A DNA stretch of 64,000 nt from positions 1 through 64,000 of the forward strand of contig JAHELC010000006.1 in NCBI GenBank assembly GCA_024644405.1, given 5' to 3'. Positions 27,440 to 36,896 of the stretch are shown here, piece by piece. The first letter of the stretch is position 1; each line of letters begins with the position of its first letter. This DNA comes from Nitrospinaceae bacterium. GTDB lineage: Bacteria; Nitrospinota; Nitrospinia; Nitrospinales; Nitrospinaceae. Under the pieces are notes generated by a model, which saw only the letters and a list, made by a program, of their open reading frames with translations, was not told the DNA's origin and did no database searches. A program made the translations under genes and the position numbers.

Positions 27440-28240
27440 ATGGCAAATTTTCTAGTGATCGGCGGATCCGGAGTAATGGGCACTGCCGCTATACAGGCTG
27501 TACGGGAAGTCTTTGGCAAAAAAGCCAACATCATTGCCAATTGGTACGGCAAGGAGGACACAGGCCTGAAAATAGAAAATGCCAACCACACCCTGTTCGG
27601 AGACGTGTCCGATCCCAAATGCCTGGAAGACATCAAGTCCAAGGCCACCGCCTACGATTATATGTTTTACGCCACGGCCCTGGGGGATGTTGGCATTCCC
27701 ATTAAAAGTGCCACCCAGGAACAGATCGACCGTTCCAACCGGCTTTCCTTTGATCCCATCCCGACACTGGAAGCAGCCCTCGATATCGGAGTGATTGTTG
27801 CCTATTCGACGTTTTATGTGACCCGCCACCAATTGGGAAGTTATGGGGCAATGGGTTATTCCAAAGAGGCGATTGAAAAATGGACCCTGGAAAACGGAAA
27901 ATCCAGTCACGCCTGTATACGGGCCGGTTTGTTTGAATCGCAATCTTCGCGCGGCATCAAACTTCTTTTAAGGAAAAATGCCAAGCACCTCGAGACGATT
28001 GAGGACCCCCTGATTCGATCCTACTTTGAAAACGTAAGCACCAAGGAGGGTATTGAACGCTATCTTGAGGGCATCATCAATGAGGAAAAGGAGCTGTTTG
28101 GAGACAGCCCCACAACAGCCGAAGACCTCTATAAAGCCCACTTAGAGCTGTTCAAAGCAGATGACCCAAAATTCATTAATGTGTGCGGCAAGAAGATCTG
28201 GCTAACAGAAGATCCTCAGTTGATCAAAGATCACATTTAA
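27440..28240 (+). CDS. Rossmann-fold NAD(P)-binding protein, SDR-like
   Basis: 266 residues. The N-terminal GGSGVMG (8-14) is a dinucleotide-binding loop, and the DVSDP and YDYMFYATALG segments follow in the order of SDR proteins. YGAMGYSKEAIEKW (about 135-148) resembles the catalytic Tyr-Lys region, but the spacing is not the standard YxxxK. GGGAGAAGGA precedes the ATG. The C-terminal half is unlike common SDRs. It may be a reductase or an epimerase. No partner gene indicates the substrate. Confidence 0.7.
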   Translation: MANFLVIGGSGVMGTAAIQAVREVFGKKANIIANWYGKEDTGLKIENANHTLFGDVSDPKCLEDIKSKATAYDYMFYATALGDVGIPIKSATQEQIDRSNRLSFDPIPTLEAALDIGVIVAYSTFYVTRHQLGSYGAMGYSKEAIEKWTLENGKSSHACIRAGLFESQSSRGIKLLLRKNAKHLETIEDPLIRSYFENVSTKEGIERYLEGIINEEKELFGDSPTTAEDLYKAHLELFKADDPKFINVCGKKIWLTEDPQLIKDHI

Positions 28241-28392
28241 GACCTGCCCTTCCAACAAGATGATCGTTTTATCCGACTGAAAGAATTGGCGTTAAGTGAT
28301 TACGGCTATTGCTTTTATCAGGTGTTTGGCAGATAATAAAACAAATTATCTGTTCAATTCCCATAAATTTTGGGTTAACCGTTCATATCCTT

Positions 28393-30087
28393 ATGGCACA
28401 GCCGCAATCAGGAAAAAACTTACCGAACGCAACAGAAAAAGATTCCGTGTACGCTTTTCTGACTTCTTCTAAAAACGCAGACAACCCTTACGTTGAATAT
28501 CTGTTACAACAGATCAACCGACTGGCGGAAATCGGTCGGGCCCTTTCCGGGGAGTACGATCTCAATACCCTCTTGGAAAAAATTTGTGATGAAGTCCGTA
28601 AGTTCACCTATGCAGACGCCTGCACCCTGTACATCGCCAAGGAAAACCAGCTTCACATCAGACTTTTCCAGAACCACACCATGGGGATTCGGATGGGAGG
28701 TAAGACCGGAGAAGAAATCAATATGCCGCCGGTCGATCTGGTCGAATCCAATGTCTCCGCATATGTCGCCCTTAAAGGAGTTTCGGTCAACATACCGGAT
28801 GTTTATGATACCGATTTATTCGACTTTACTGGCCCCAAGGCATTCGACCAGGAAACCGGGTATCATTCCACCTCCATGCTGGTCTGCCCCATGCGAAACC
28901 ATGAGAACGACAATATCGGGGTTCTGCAATTGGTCAACGCGCTGAATCCGGACACCGGTGAAATCATCCCCTTTTCACCTGATTACGTCAGCCTGACAGA
29001 ATCTCTCGCTTCCCAGGCCGCCGTATCCATCACCAATGCCCGCCTGATCAACGATATGGAGCATCTTTTTGAGTCTTTCGTAGAGGTCATGGCTACCGCC
29101 ATCGATGAAAAATCTCCGATTACAGGCGGACACATTCGACGGGTCGCCAACCTGACAATGGTCATGGCCGAAGAACTGCACAAAAACACCAAGCCGCCTT
29201 TTCAGAATATTCATTTCACACCGGAAAAATTCCACGAGCTGCGGGTGGCTTCCTGGATGCACGACATCGGCAAGGTCACCACTCCAGTGGAAATCATAGA
29301 GAAAAGCAAAAAACTGGAAACCATTTTTGATCGCGTACAATTTATAGACCTGAGAATGCAATTCATTATACAGAAGACCCAGCTGGAAGCGGCCCAGGCT
29401 CAATTAAAAATGATTCGTGATGGAGAACCTCAGGAAAGAATAAAAAAACTGGAAAAGACCACTGAAAAAGCTATCCGGGAGCTAAAGGAAATCCGGGAAT
29501 TCATCATAAAATGCAACGAACCTTCCGAATTCCTGGAAGATGAATTTATCGATCGGCTCCAGCAAATCGCCAGAAAAACCTACCGGGACGAGCAGGGTCA
29601 GGAACAGCCCTTCCTGACGCCCGATGAGCTCAAGAATCTGTCCATTCGCAAAGGCAGTATCAACGAACAAGAACGCCAGATAATGAAAAATCACGCTCAG
29701 ATTACCCTCGACATGCTCGCTAAAATTCCATTTACCAAAAAACTAAAGAATATTCCGAACTTTGCCGGGGCACACCACGAATGTATTAATGGGCTGGGGT
29801 ACCCTCTGGGACTCCAGGGTGAAGAAATCCCCTTTGAAGGAAAACTGATGGCCGTCACCGATATTGCGGAAGCGTTAACCGCCAAGGACCGGCCGTACAA
29901 AAAAGCGATGCCTCTGGAGCAGGTCTATAAAATTTTGAGAACGATGGTGGATAAAAACGAACTTGACCGTGATCTGGTTGATTTTTTTATCAACGAAAAA
30001 ATATATGAAATCTATCAGGCAAAATATGAAATGCCTGACTCAGCCCAATCGTCAAAACCATCCCCTAAAAACAAAAAAGACCCCTAA
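28393..30087 (+). CDS. GAF - HD-GYP signalling protein with large insertion
   Basis: 564 residues from ATG 28393; the frame extends back to a TTG, but no ribosome site supports it. A GAF domain spans about 42-220. The HD-GYP domain follows, with the metal pair HD at 290-291 (MHDIGKV), HHE at 461-463 and GLGYP at 467-471. HD-GYP enzymes hydrolyse cyclic di-GMP. Between the HD motif and the ERQIMKNH helix there is an extra ~110 residues (about 310-419) that look like a coiled coil, where the standard domain has only a short link. A GAF ligand probably controls the activity. Confidence 0.88.
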   Translation: MAQPQSGKNLPNATEKDSVYAFLTSSKNADNPYVEYLLQQINRLAEIGRALSGEYDLNTLLEKICDEVRKFTYADACTLYIAKENQLHIRLFQNHTMGIRMGGKTGEEINMPPVDLVESNVSAYVALKGVSVNIPDVYDTDLFDFTGPKAFDQETGYHSTSMLVCPMRNHENDNIGVLQLVNALNPDTGEIIPFSPDYVSLTESLASQAAVSITNARLINDMEHLFESFVEVMATAIDEKSPITGGHIRRVANLTMVMAEELHKNTKPPFQNIHFTPEKFHELRVASWMHDIGKVTTPVEIIEKSKKLETIFDRVQFIDLRMQFIIQKTQLEAAQAQLKMIRDGEPQERIKKLEKTTEKAIRELKEIREFIIKCNEPSEFLEDEFIDRLQQIARKTYRDEQGQEQPFLTPDELKNLSIRKGSINEQERQIMKNHAQITLDMLAKIPFTKKLKNIPNFAGAHHECINGLGYPLGLQGEEIPFEGKLMAVTDIAEALTAKDRPYKKAMPLEQVYKILRTMVDKNELDRDLVDFFINEKIYEIYQAKYEMPDSAQSSKPSPKNKKDP

Positions 30088-30093
30088 GGGTCT
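30072..30093 (-). terminator. Intrinsic terminator (minus strand)
   Basis: AGACCC at 30078-30083 pairs with GGGTCT at 30088-30093 around a 4-base loop. Read on the minus strand the stem is followed by six T, so it ends transcription of the gene at 30141-30389. It overlaps the last codons of the HD-GYP gene. Confidence 0.65.
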
Positions 30094-30140
30094 CCTCTGT
30101 ATATTCTTCCATATAAAAGTAACCGTCGAATCCGGGATAA

Positions 30141-30389
30141 TTATTTTTTCTTGGGAACGTACCATCCGGTGCGCATATAAGAATCATTCATTTTGACATG
30201 CTCATCAATACTGACATTATCGGTGATTTTGGTGTCGGGTTCATGATCATCGTCAAATTTCTTTAATACTTTTTTCGTGGTCTTGTCGGACATCATGGTA
30301 GACCGCTTCTTGCGGGTACGGGACGGCCTCCGGGCTTGCTTCTCACGGAGTTCTTTGATTTCCTTACTGGACAATCCATCAATAACCAT
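30141..30389 (-). CDS. Hypothetical basic 82-residue protein
   Basis: 82 residues. A short acidic start (DGLSSKEIKELREKQ) is followed by an Arg/Lys-rich stretch (ARRPSRTRKKRS) that could bind nucleic acid, then an acidic turn and a C-terminal MRTGWYVPKKK. GAGG precedes the ATG and a terminator follows the stop by about 50 bases, which together support a real gene. Function unknown. Confidence 0.6.
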   Translation of the reverse strand: MVIDGLSSKEIKELREKQARRPSRTRKKRSTMMSDKTTKKVLKKFDDDHEPDTKITDNVSIDEHVKMNDSYMRTGWYVPKKK

Positions 30390-30476
30390 AAAAGCCTCAA
30401 TTTTTTTTTACTTTATGCTTTATAATCTCAATAGAGAATTATCGCTTTAATTTATTGGATTTATAATACCAAAACC

Positions 30477-31829
30477 ATGCCCATCGACCAATTAAAATCC
30501 CTATTTTTGGAACCCGGTGTTCCGGAATCCCAGGCGCGTGAAATGATCAACAGCATGGATCATTTCGAAATCGCCCGTCTTCTCCATCAACTCCCGGCAG
30601 ATGATAAAGTCCTTATTTTTCAATATATTGACGATGATGTGAAGCGGCAGGAACTGCTTTATGAAACAGATCAGGAAAGCCGCAAGGATCTCAGCGATGC
30701 CCTCGGGCTGGATTTTATGGCGCCTTTTCTCGAAGGCATGCCAAAGGATGAGGCAGCGGACATTCTTCAGGAGCACGAACCCGAGGTCCAGGAAAAAATC
30801 CTGGAACAGATGGTCCCTGATGAAGCGCGGACTCTCAAAAGTTTAATCCATTACGAGGAGCAAACTGCCGGCGGTATGATGACTCCACATTTTAACCGGG
30901 TCGACCCGGAAGATATTGCGAGTGAAATCCTGACCAAAATGATTCGAGATCCATCCAAAGATTCGTTAACCGATTTTTTCGTGGTCGGGAAAAACAACAA
31001 ACTGGTCGGATTTTTCACCTTGAGGGATTTACTGAATGTCCTGCCCAATGACAAAGCCATCAATATCATCCGTGAGCAAACGCCCCATGTACTGCTCGAC
31101 GAGCCCTGCGAAAAAATTGCGAACCTTATGGACCACGAACATCTCAGCACCGTGCCCGTGGTCGACGAACAGAATACCATTCACGGTGTCGTAACCTTTG
31201 ATGACGTGTTCAGAGGACTCAGGCAAACGGCTGATGAAGAAATTTATACGATGGTGGGTGCAACGGAAATCGACCCTTTTGCCAAAAAGACTTCCAGCAA
31301 AATTGCCGCCCGTGCACCGTGGCTCTTCACCACTTTCGTCGGTGGAATGATCAGCGCCTTCATTTTAAAGTCGTTTGAAATCAACATGAGCGAGTTTACG
31401 GCTGTCATCTTTTTTATTCCATTTGTGCTTGGCCTCGCGGGAAACGTGGGAATTCAAGGAGCTACCGTCATTGTACGGGGACTGGCCACAGGAGACATCC
31501 AAAGCGACAACCTGAGCCGGGTTCTCAAAAGTGAGGTTAAGGTTGGTCTCTTCAACGGCATAATTTTCGGAACCATTTGTGGAGCAAGTATCGTATTTAT
31601 AGCAGAGAGCCTGCTAAACGCATCACCGGCCCTTGGCCTCACGGTGGGCCTGGGAATTATTTTGGCAGTGACTACGGCAACCCTGATCGGCTCCTTCACG
31701 CCATTACTTTTCATGAAATTAAATATTGATCCAGCCATCAGCACGGGGCCTATGGTTACGGTAATAAATGACATCATCGGATTGGCAATTTATTTGTTTA
31801 CTGCAACTACGGTTTTTTCAATCTTATAG
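30477..31829 (+). CDS. mgtE: Magnesium transporter MgtE
   Basis: 450 residues with the MgtE plan: an N-terminal superhelical domain (about 1-130), a pair of CBS domains (about 135-255, with MTPHFNRVDPEDIASE and VPVVDEQNTIHGVVTFDD), a plug helix and five membrane helices at the C-terminus, with GLAGNVGIQGATVIVRGLA matching the conserved pore segment (family: GN.G.Q...). It is a Mg2+-gated Mg2+ channel in the inner membrane. No long 5' leader is present, so a Mg riboswitch is unlikely. Confidence 0.94.
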   Translation: MPIDQLKSLFLEPGVPESQAREMINSMDHFEIARLLHQLPADDKVLIFQYIDDDVKRQELLYETDQESRKDLSDALGLDFMAPFLEGMPKDEAADILQEHEPEVQEKILEQMVPDEARTLKSLIHYEEQTAGGMMTPHFNRVDPEDIASEILTKMIRDPSKDSLTDFFVVGKNNKLVGFFTLRDLLNVLPNDKAINIIREQTPHVLLDEPCEKIANLMDHEHLSTVPVVDEQNTIHGVVTFDDVFRGLRQTADEEIYTMVGATEIDPFAKKTSSKIAARAPWLFTTFVGGMISAFILKSFEINMSEFTAVIFFIPFVLGLAGNVGIQGATVIVRGLATGDIQSDNLSRVLKSEVKVGLFNGIIFGTICGASIVFIAESLLNASPALGLTVGLGIILAVTTATLIGSFTPLLFMKLNIDPAISTGPMVTVINDIIGLAIYLFTATTVFSIL

Positions 31830-31989
31830 ATACAGAGCTGTTTCATTCCTTGTATCAGACCCAAAAACCCGCTTGCATACATTTAAAAAACTTTATAAAG
31901 TATTACGTGAAGGATTATTCTAATTTTAAACCCTTCAGCGCATACGCCCGGTTTTCAAGAATCTGCTTACCCTCTGATTTGGCGTTAAG

Positions 31990-32880
31990 ATGAGATCCTC
32001 TATCAAAATTATTGCAGGATTGACCTTCGCCTTAAGCTTGGCCGTTGGTCTTTCCCTGGTTTCCGCCTCCCGGGCTAGCGTCTCGACTTCCGGCGAACCC
32101 CTGTCTTATAACTCGATTTCGGAATACCCTTATAAGGCTTTTGGATCCTCGATTATATTGAAATGGCCGCGGGGTAGTCTGATATTCCCAGAGAACAATG
32201 ATCCCGACAAAACCGATGACGTCTTCCTTTTGGATGAAGTCTCCGTTTCCCACTCCGAGCTTCAAGCTCTTCATCTTCATTTTGGACAGCAGTTTTTCTC
32301 ACGCAGCAAATTTAACGAAGCAAAAGGGGAATATTTGAAAGCATTGGAATTCGAATCCAATATTCCTGATATCCATGAAAAACTGGGATTGGTCTATTTC
32401 AATTCCAAAAACTACAAGAGCGCAGAAAGAGCCTACCGGAAGGCCCTGCAGCTCAATCCGGGTTACACCACCGCACTTGCCAAACTTGCCCTCAGTCTGG
32501 CGGCCCAGAAAAAATACAACTCGGCGGAAAGAAAATTCAAACAGGCGATCCGTTTGGAGCCGTCCAATGCCGATCACTACCTCAATTTGGGGCACTTTTA
32601 TTATTATTTGAAGAAAAACTACAAGGGCGCTAAAAGCTCTTATCGAAAGGCATTGAAATTAAATCCCCGGTTGAAAAAAGCCAGAAACAACTTGCGGGAT
32701 ATTAACCGGAAATTCAGAAAATGGAGGGACCAGGAAAACGATTTTGAAAATTCCTGGGGAAGTGATTTCGACTACGATAACTCACAAGATGCGGAGAACC
32801 AAGGCACTCCGGGCTACCCAGAAGAATCCGATATTGCCGGTACCTGGGACGAGGAAAACTCCCAGCACCCGCTTTTTTAA
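31990..32880 (+). CDS. Secreted TPR protein
   Basis: 296 residues with an N-terminal signal peptide (about 1-32), a non-repetitive segment, and three to four TPR units between about 95 and 235 (for example YLKALEFESNIPDIHEKLGLVY, whose type repeats as AYRKALQLNPGYTTALAKLALS and FKQAIRLEPSNADHYLNLGHFY). The C-terminus is acidic and low in complexity. TPRs bind protein partners; the partner is unknown. It is probably periplasmic. Confidence 0.8.
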   Translation: MRSSIKIIAGLTFALSLAVGLSLVSASRASVSTSGEPLSYNSISEYPYKAFGSSIILKWPRGSLIFPENNDPDKTDDVFLLDEVSVSHSELQALHLHFGQQFFSRSKFNEAKGEYLKALEFESNIPDIHEKLGLVYFNSKNYKSAERAYRKALQLNPGYTTALAKLALSLAAQKKYNSAERKFKQAIRLEPSNADHYLNLGHFYYYLKKNYKGAKSSYRKALKLNPRLKKARNNLRDINRKFRKWRDQENDFENSWGSDFDYDNSQDAENQGTPGYPEESDIAGTWDEENSQHPLF

Positions 32881-32905
32881 TACTGCTTCAAACAAATGAG
32901 CAGGT

Positions 32906-33148
32906 CTATTCCTCTTTTACCTCTTCTATTTCGATAATGGGGGTATCGGTTTCAATATACTCCCCCTCATTCGCATAAATTTCCTTCACCACTCCTTCGT
33001 ACTCTGAAACAAGCGTGTAATAACCCTCTGCAACAATTTCCGCCACCGGCATTCCCACTTTAACCGTATCTCCGATATTGACGAGAAATTCGTCTACTTT
33101 ACCGGACGTCATCGTCGGATACATCGGGGCCATGGTAATATAGGCCAT
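32906..33148 (-). CDS. Lipoyl/biotinyl-like domain lacking the modified lysine
   Basis: 80 residues, the size of one lipoyl domain. The order of strands fits: APMYPTMTSGKVDEFLVNIGDTVKVGMPVAEI, of which the key pieces are MTSGKV and GDTVKVGMPVAEI, and then EGVVKEIYANEGEYIETDTPIIEIEE. At the hairpin where lipoyl domains have DKA and biotinyl domains MKM, it reads VAEGYYTLVS, with no lysine. It thus cannot carry lipoate or biotin in the normal way. It stands alone, without a dehydrogenase or carboxylase gene nearby. Confidence 0.75.
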   Translation of the reverse strand: MAYITMAPMYPTMTSGKVDEFLVNIGDTVKVGMPVAEIVAEGYYTLVSEYEGVVKEIYANEGEYIETDTPIIEIEEVKEE

Positions 33149-33204
33149 ATTCCTCCAGAATCAAATAATGGGCGTTTCACCCATACAAATAAAATGCCTC
33201 AGGT

Positions 33205-33233
33205 TTGATAATACTTTAAGTTCGCCATGATAA
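33205..33233 (+). promoter_or_regulatory. Possible promoter of 76-residue protein gene
   Basis: TTGATA at 33205-33210 and TGATAA at 33228-33233, 17 bases apart. The -10 box is weak. Confidence 0.35.
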
Positions 33234-33267
33234 AATAGAATTGTTTCACAATTTACGGAGTTCCACA

Positions 33268-33498
33268 ATGAAAGTCAAAGTCGGGGATTGCCTGTTCGAG
33301 CCCCTCTCACAGAATAACGGGGAGGTCACCCGAATCATCAGTCACCCCAATGGAAAACTTGTGACCGTACGCTGGAGGGTGGAAGATCACTTGCCCCATG
33401 ATACGGAATATTTTTATTCCAAATTGGTTAAGAGCATCAAAAAAGGGCACATCGAATATACCCCCGGCCCGGAACACGAGTTGGAAGAGAATTCCTGA
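33268..33498 (+). CDS. Hypothetical 76-residue protein
   Basis: 76 residues from ATG 33268, with GGAG 9 bases upstream. The sequence is beta-rich (KVKVGDCLFEPLSQ, then GEVTRIISHPNGKLVTVRW), which suggests a small barrel such as an SH3 or hypervariable KOW-like fold. The C-terminus is acidic. I do not recognise the family. It is convergent with the ABM-domain gene. Confidence 0.6.
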   Translation: MKVKVGDCLFEPLSQNNGEVTRIISHPNGKLVTVRWRVEDHLPHDTEYFYSKLVKSIKKGHIEYTPGPEHELEENS

Positions 33499-33558
33499 TA
33501 AATTCTATCGAAGCCCTCATCAAACCTTTCAGTTCCCCACGCCGCCCCAAACTGACTG

Positions 33559-33843
33559 TTATTGCCGATACATGGTGTGACTGGGCCGTCCCGCCAGAAT
33601 ATTTTCCTTTCCCCAGTCCACGACGCCAGCAAATTTTTCGGAATTGATAAAAGCTTTATAAGCCTCTTCAGTATTCCAATCGGATACGATGAGATACGAA
33701 TGGGAATCATTCACATCTTTATATAAATTGGACTGCGTGTGTCCTTCCATTTCGTTCATTACTTTTATAACGCTTTTAAAGGCGTTTTCGAAAACTTCCT
33801 CTTTCCCGGGAATTATCTTGTAATTCATTCCAATCGTTACCAT
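33559..33843 (-). CDS. ABM (antibiotic biosynthesis monooxygenase-like) domain protein
   Basis: 94 residues, the length of one dimeric ferredoxin-like ABM domain. Start MVTIGMNYKIIPGKEEVFENAF, of which IPGKEEVFE is typical, then MEGHTQSNLYKD, SDWNTEEAYKAF, and a last strand. Family members are haem-degrading or quinol-oxidising enzymes or have no known activity. No haem-oxygenase motif (N and W in the HmoB/IsdG order) can be assigned with confidence. Confidence 0.75.
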   Translation of the reverse strand: MVTIGMNYKIIPGKEEVFENAFKSVIKVMNEMEGHTQSNLYKDVNDSHSYLIVSDWNTEEAYKAFINSEKFAGVVDWGKENILAGRPSHTMYRQ

Positions 33844-33880
33844 TTTATTATCCTCAGTCTCAGTAAATTGTCGAAGGGGT

Positions 33881-34894
33881 TCAAACTATCAATTCAGGGG
33901 CGATGAGGCCAGGAGTTTGCCTGAACACCAGTTCTTTAATGGCAAACTTTTCCTTCAGCATCAAAGTGTTTTCTTTGCGGTGCCCAGTATAATTAGAAAT
34001 TTTTCGTAAGGGAACTTTAAAAATCACCCGTTTCGGCAAAACCGCCTGCCGTGACAGGAGGTCGGACAGGGTATCGAAACATATCCGGGATTCCACAAGG
34101 GAGCGCAGGGCAGGATGATGGGGACCGTCCACAATATTGGCCAGCAATGAAGGCTCCGGGTGAAGTCCCAGGCGGATTATGGGTACCCCCACGTCCTCAA
34201 ATCGCTTTACCGCCCTCTTGAGGGCGTTTACCGTTCGATCCAGACTCCAGGGGACATATTCTCCATTTTTATACATTTCATGGAGGGCGGTTCCACGCAC
34301 CACGAGAGCCGGATAAATCCGCACAAAATCGGGCTTGAATTGCAAGGTATCGCTGACGGATTGCTGAAAAATTTCTTCCGAGTCTCCGGGAAGCCCCAGC
34401 ATCAACTGCAACCCCAGCTGGTAACCTTTGTTTCGGATCAGACGAACCGAACGGCCCAAAGACTCCGGAGTGTCGCCCCTGCCGGATTGCCTGAGAACTT
34501 CCGGATCAGTGGACTGGACACCCAATTCGATGGTTTTCACCGCATAGGGGGCCAGAAGCGCCAACGCCCCGGCATCCACCGCACCCGGATGGGTGGAGAG
34601 ACGCAGGCTTTGGATATACCCCTGGTCGACCCAGGTCTGCACCGAGGACAAAAGAAATTCCTGCCGGTACACCGGCAGGGCGGTGAAGGTACCACCATAA
34701 AAGGCCGCCTCCCGAATGACGGGCAGTTCCTCCAGGGGCCGCGATGTGAGGTACGTATTGAAAGCGCTTTCCAAACGCGCCTGATCCTCCTCCCGTTCCG
34801 CCCCGGAAATCTCATTCTGGTTACAGAAAACGCAACGGTAGGGACATCCCTGATGAGGGATAAAAATGGGCACGATCATACGTTGGCGAGGCAT
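33881..34894 (-). CDS. Radical SAM protein, Elp3/YhcC-like
   Basis: 337 residues. The radical SAM cluster motif is CPYRCVFC near residue 17, followed by YGGTFTALP, which binds SAM, and TIELGVQSTDPEVL and GYQLGLQLMLGLPGD in the order of the Elp3/HemN-like group. The C-terminus has no Cys-rich extra domain or acetyltransferase domain. It lies 4 bases after rnc, the last gene of the fatty-acid cluster. The substrate is probably a tRNA or cofactor, but undetermined. Confidence 0.85.
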   Translation of the reverse strand: MPRQRMIVPIFIPHQGCPYRCVFCNQNEISGAEREEDQARLESAFNTYLTSRPLEELPVIREAAFYGGTFTALPVYRQEFLLSSVQTWVDQGYIQSLRLSTHPGAVDAGALALLAPYAVKTIELGVQSTDPEVLRQSGRGDTPESLGRSVRLIRNKGYQLGLQLMLGLPGDSEEIFQQSVSDTLQFKPDFVRIYPALVVRGTALHEMYKNGEYVPWSLDRTVNALKRAVKRFEDVGVPIIRLGLHPEPSLLANIVDGPHHPALRSLVESRICFDTLSDLLSRQAVLPKRVIFKVPLRKISNYTGHRKENTLMLKEKFAIKELVFRQTPGLIAPELIV

Positions 34895-34898
34895 GCTA

Positions 34899-35615
34899 TC
34901 AATCTATGGAATTTAAATTAAAACTGTCCAAAGCCGATTTGGCGGCGGACTGCTCGGCTTCCTTTTTACTTTTGCCGCTTCCCCTTCCGCGAACACTTTC
35001 CTGAACCAGGACCGTCACCTCAAACTCCTTGGCATGGGCCGGGCCCTTCTCGTTTACAATTTTGTAATTGGGAATACAGTTGCAATGTGTTTGCGTGTAC
35101 TCCTGAAGTTCGCTTTTGTAATCCCGAAACTGAGCCGTATCGGCATATTTGGCAATTTCCTTCTCAAGGACGGGAAGATATATCTTCAGGACCGTCTCCA
35201 AATCACTATCGAAATAAACCGCTCCCGCCAGCGCTTCGTAAGCATTCGCGAGAAGGGAATTTTTTTTTCTGCCGCCTGAAGAAGCCTCCCCTTTTCCCAA
35301 AAGCAGGTATTTTCCCAAATCAATCCTGCGGGCCAGTTCGGCAAGACATGTTGCATTGACCACGGCCGCACGAATTTTGGAAAGGATGCCTTCCGCAAAA
35401 TCGGGAAACGCTTTGATCATATAATCACTGACAATCAAATCCAGAACCGAATCGCCTAAAAACTCAAACCGCTCATTATATTTCAAAGAGCCTGAATTTT
35501 CGTTGACGTAGGATTTATGGGTCAGGGCTTTATTGAGGAGCGCAATGTCCCGGAAGGTATAACCGATTTGCTTTTGAAGAGAAGCTAATTCCTGGATACG
35601 TTCTGTGGGGAGCAT
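34899..35615 (-). CDS. rnc: Ribonuclease III
   Basis: 238 residues. The endonuclease signature NERFEFLGDSVLDL (about 44-57) has the Mg-binding Glu and Asp, with the second set further on, and the double-stranded RNA-binding domain is C-terminal (ELQEYTQTHCNCIPNY to KKEAEQSAAKSALDS). It processes rRNA and degrades structured RNA. It is positioned after fabF, as in many bacteria. Confidence 0.96.
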   Translation of the reverse strand: MLPTERIQELASLQKQIGYTFRDIALLNKALTHKSYVNENSGSLKYNERFEFLGDSVLDLIVSDYMIKAFPDFAEGILSKIRAAVVNATCLAELARRIDLGKYLLLGKGEASSGGRKKNSLLANAYEALAGAVYFDSDLETVLKIYLPVLEKEIAKYADTAQFRDYKSELQEYTQTHCNCIPNYKIVNEKGPAHAKEFEVTVLVQESVRGRGSGKSKKEAEQSAAKSALDSFNLNSID

Positions 35616-35628
35616 TGGAGCCTGGCGG

Positions 35629-36870
35629 TTAACTCACCATTTCCTTGAAAATGATGACTCCGTTGGTGCCTCCAAATCCAAACGAGTTGGACAAGGCGGC
35701 GGTAATTTTTCGCTTGCGGGCTTCATTGGGAACGTAATCGAGATCACAATTCGGATCGGGTGTGGTGTAGTTGATGGTGGGGGGAATAATGCCATGATGA
35801 ATGGCCAAAATCGAATAAATCGCCTCTACCCCACCGGCAGCTCCCAGCAGATGCCCCGTCATGGATTTGGTGGAGCTGACGACCAGTTTGTAGGCATGAT
35901 CCCCGAAGACCTTTTTGATGGCGGTCGTTTCAGTGGCATCCGCCCCTGTAGAGGTGCCATGGGCGTTGATATAGCTGATGTCCTCTTTGTTCAGTTTGGA
36001 ATTTTCCAGAGCCAACTGCAGGCACCGGGCGGCCCCCTGTCCTTCAGGCGAAGGGGCCGTAATGTGATACGCATCCCCATTCAAAGCATATCCGCCCACC
36101 TCGGAATAGATTCGGGCTCCCCGCTTTTTAGCACTTTCCAGGTCTTCCAGGATCACAATCCCACAGCCTTCGCCCATCACAAAACCATCCCGGTCTTTGT
36201 CAAAAGGCCGACTGGCCCCTTCCGGATCGTCGTTGCGGGTAGACAGCGCCTTGGCGGCCGCAAAGCCTCCAATGGCCAGTGGAGTGATGACCGATTCGGT
36301 GCCTCCGGCGATCATGACATCGGCCACGCCGTCACGCACCATTTGATACGCATCCCCAATGGCATGGGTCCCCGTGGCACAGGCAGTCGCGACACAGGTG
36401 TTGGGACCTTTCGCTCCCAATAGAATGGACACCTGTCCGGAAGCCAGGTTGGGAATGAGCATGGGGATGAAAAAAGGCGTGATTTTTTTTACACCTTTAT
36501 CCAGATAAATCTGATGGTACTTCTCAATCGCCGGCAAACCGCACAGGCCGACCCCCACCAGGACACCCACTCGTTCGGCATTGCTGTCGTTGATCTCAAT
36601 ACCGGAATCCTCCAACGCCATTTGCCCGCACGCAACGGCATAATGGATAAAGGTATCCATTTTTTTTATTTCTTTGTGATCGATATAATCTTCAGGCTGG
36701 AACCCTTCGACTTCACCCGCTATTTTTACCGGGAAATCATCATGAACTTGAAATCGGGTCACCGGTCGGATGCCGGACTTTCCTGCGCACACCGCGTCCC
36801 AATTCTTTTTCACACCAATACCCAGGGGCGATACCATGCCCAACCCTGTAACAACTACACGTCTTGACAT
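35629..36870 (-). CDS. fabF: Beta-ketoacyl-ACP synthase II FabF
   Basis: 413 residues. The catalytic cysteine is in ATACATGTHAIG (about C167), the two histidines are in NAHGTSTGAD and TKSMTGHLLGAAG, and NSFGFGGTNG ends the fold. FabF extends acyl-ACP with malonyl-ACP. Its start lies 26 bases downstream of the acpP stop in a classic fab operon. Confidence 0.97.
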   Translation of the reverse strand: MSRRVVVTGLGMVSPLGIGVKKNWDAVCAGKSGIRPVTRFQVHDDFPVKIAGEVEGFQPEDYIDHKEIKKMDTFIHYAVACGQMALEDSGIEINDSNAERVGVLVGVGLCGLPAIEKYHQIYLDKGVKKITPFFIPMLIPNLASGQVSILLGAKGPNTCVATACATGTHAIGDAYQMVRDGVADVMIAGGTESVITPLAIGGFAAAKALSTRNDDPEGASRPFDKDRDGFVMGEGCGIVILEDLESAKKRGARIYSEVGGYALNGDAYHITAPSPEGQGAARCLQLALENSKLNKEDISYINAHGTSTGADATETTAIKKVFGDHAYKLVVSSTKSMTGHLLGAAGGVEAIYSILAIHHGIIPPTINYTTPDPNCDLDYVPNEARKRKITAALSNSFGFGGTNGVIIFKEMVS

Positions 36871-36896
36871 AAAATTTCCCTGACGAATTACAACGA

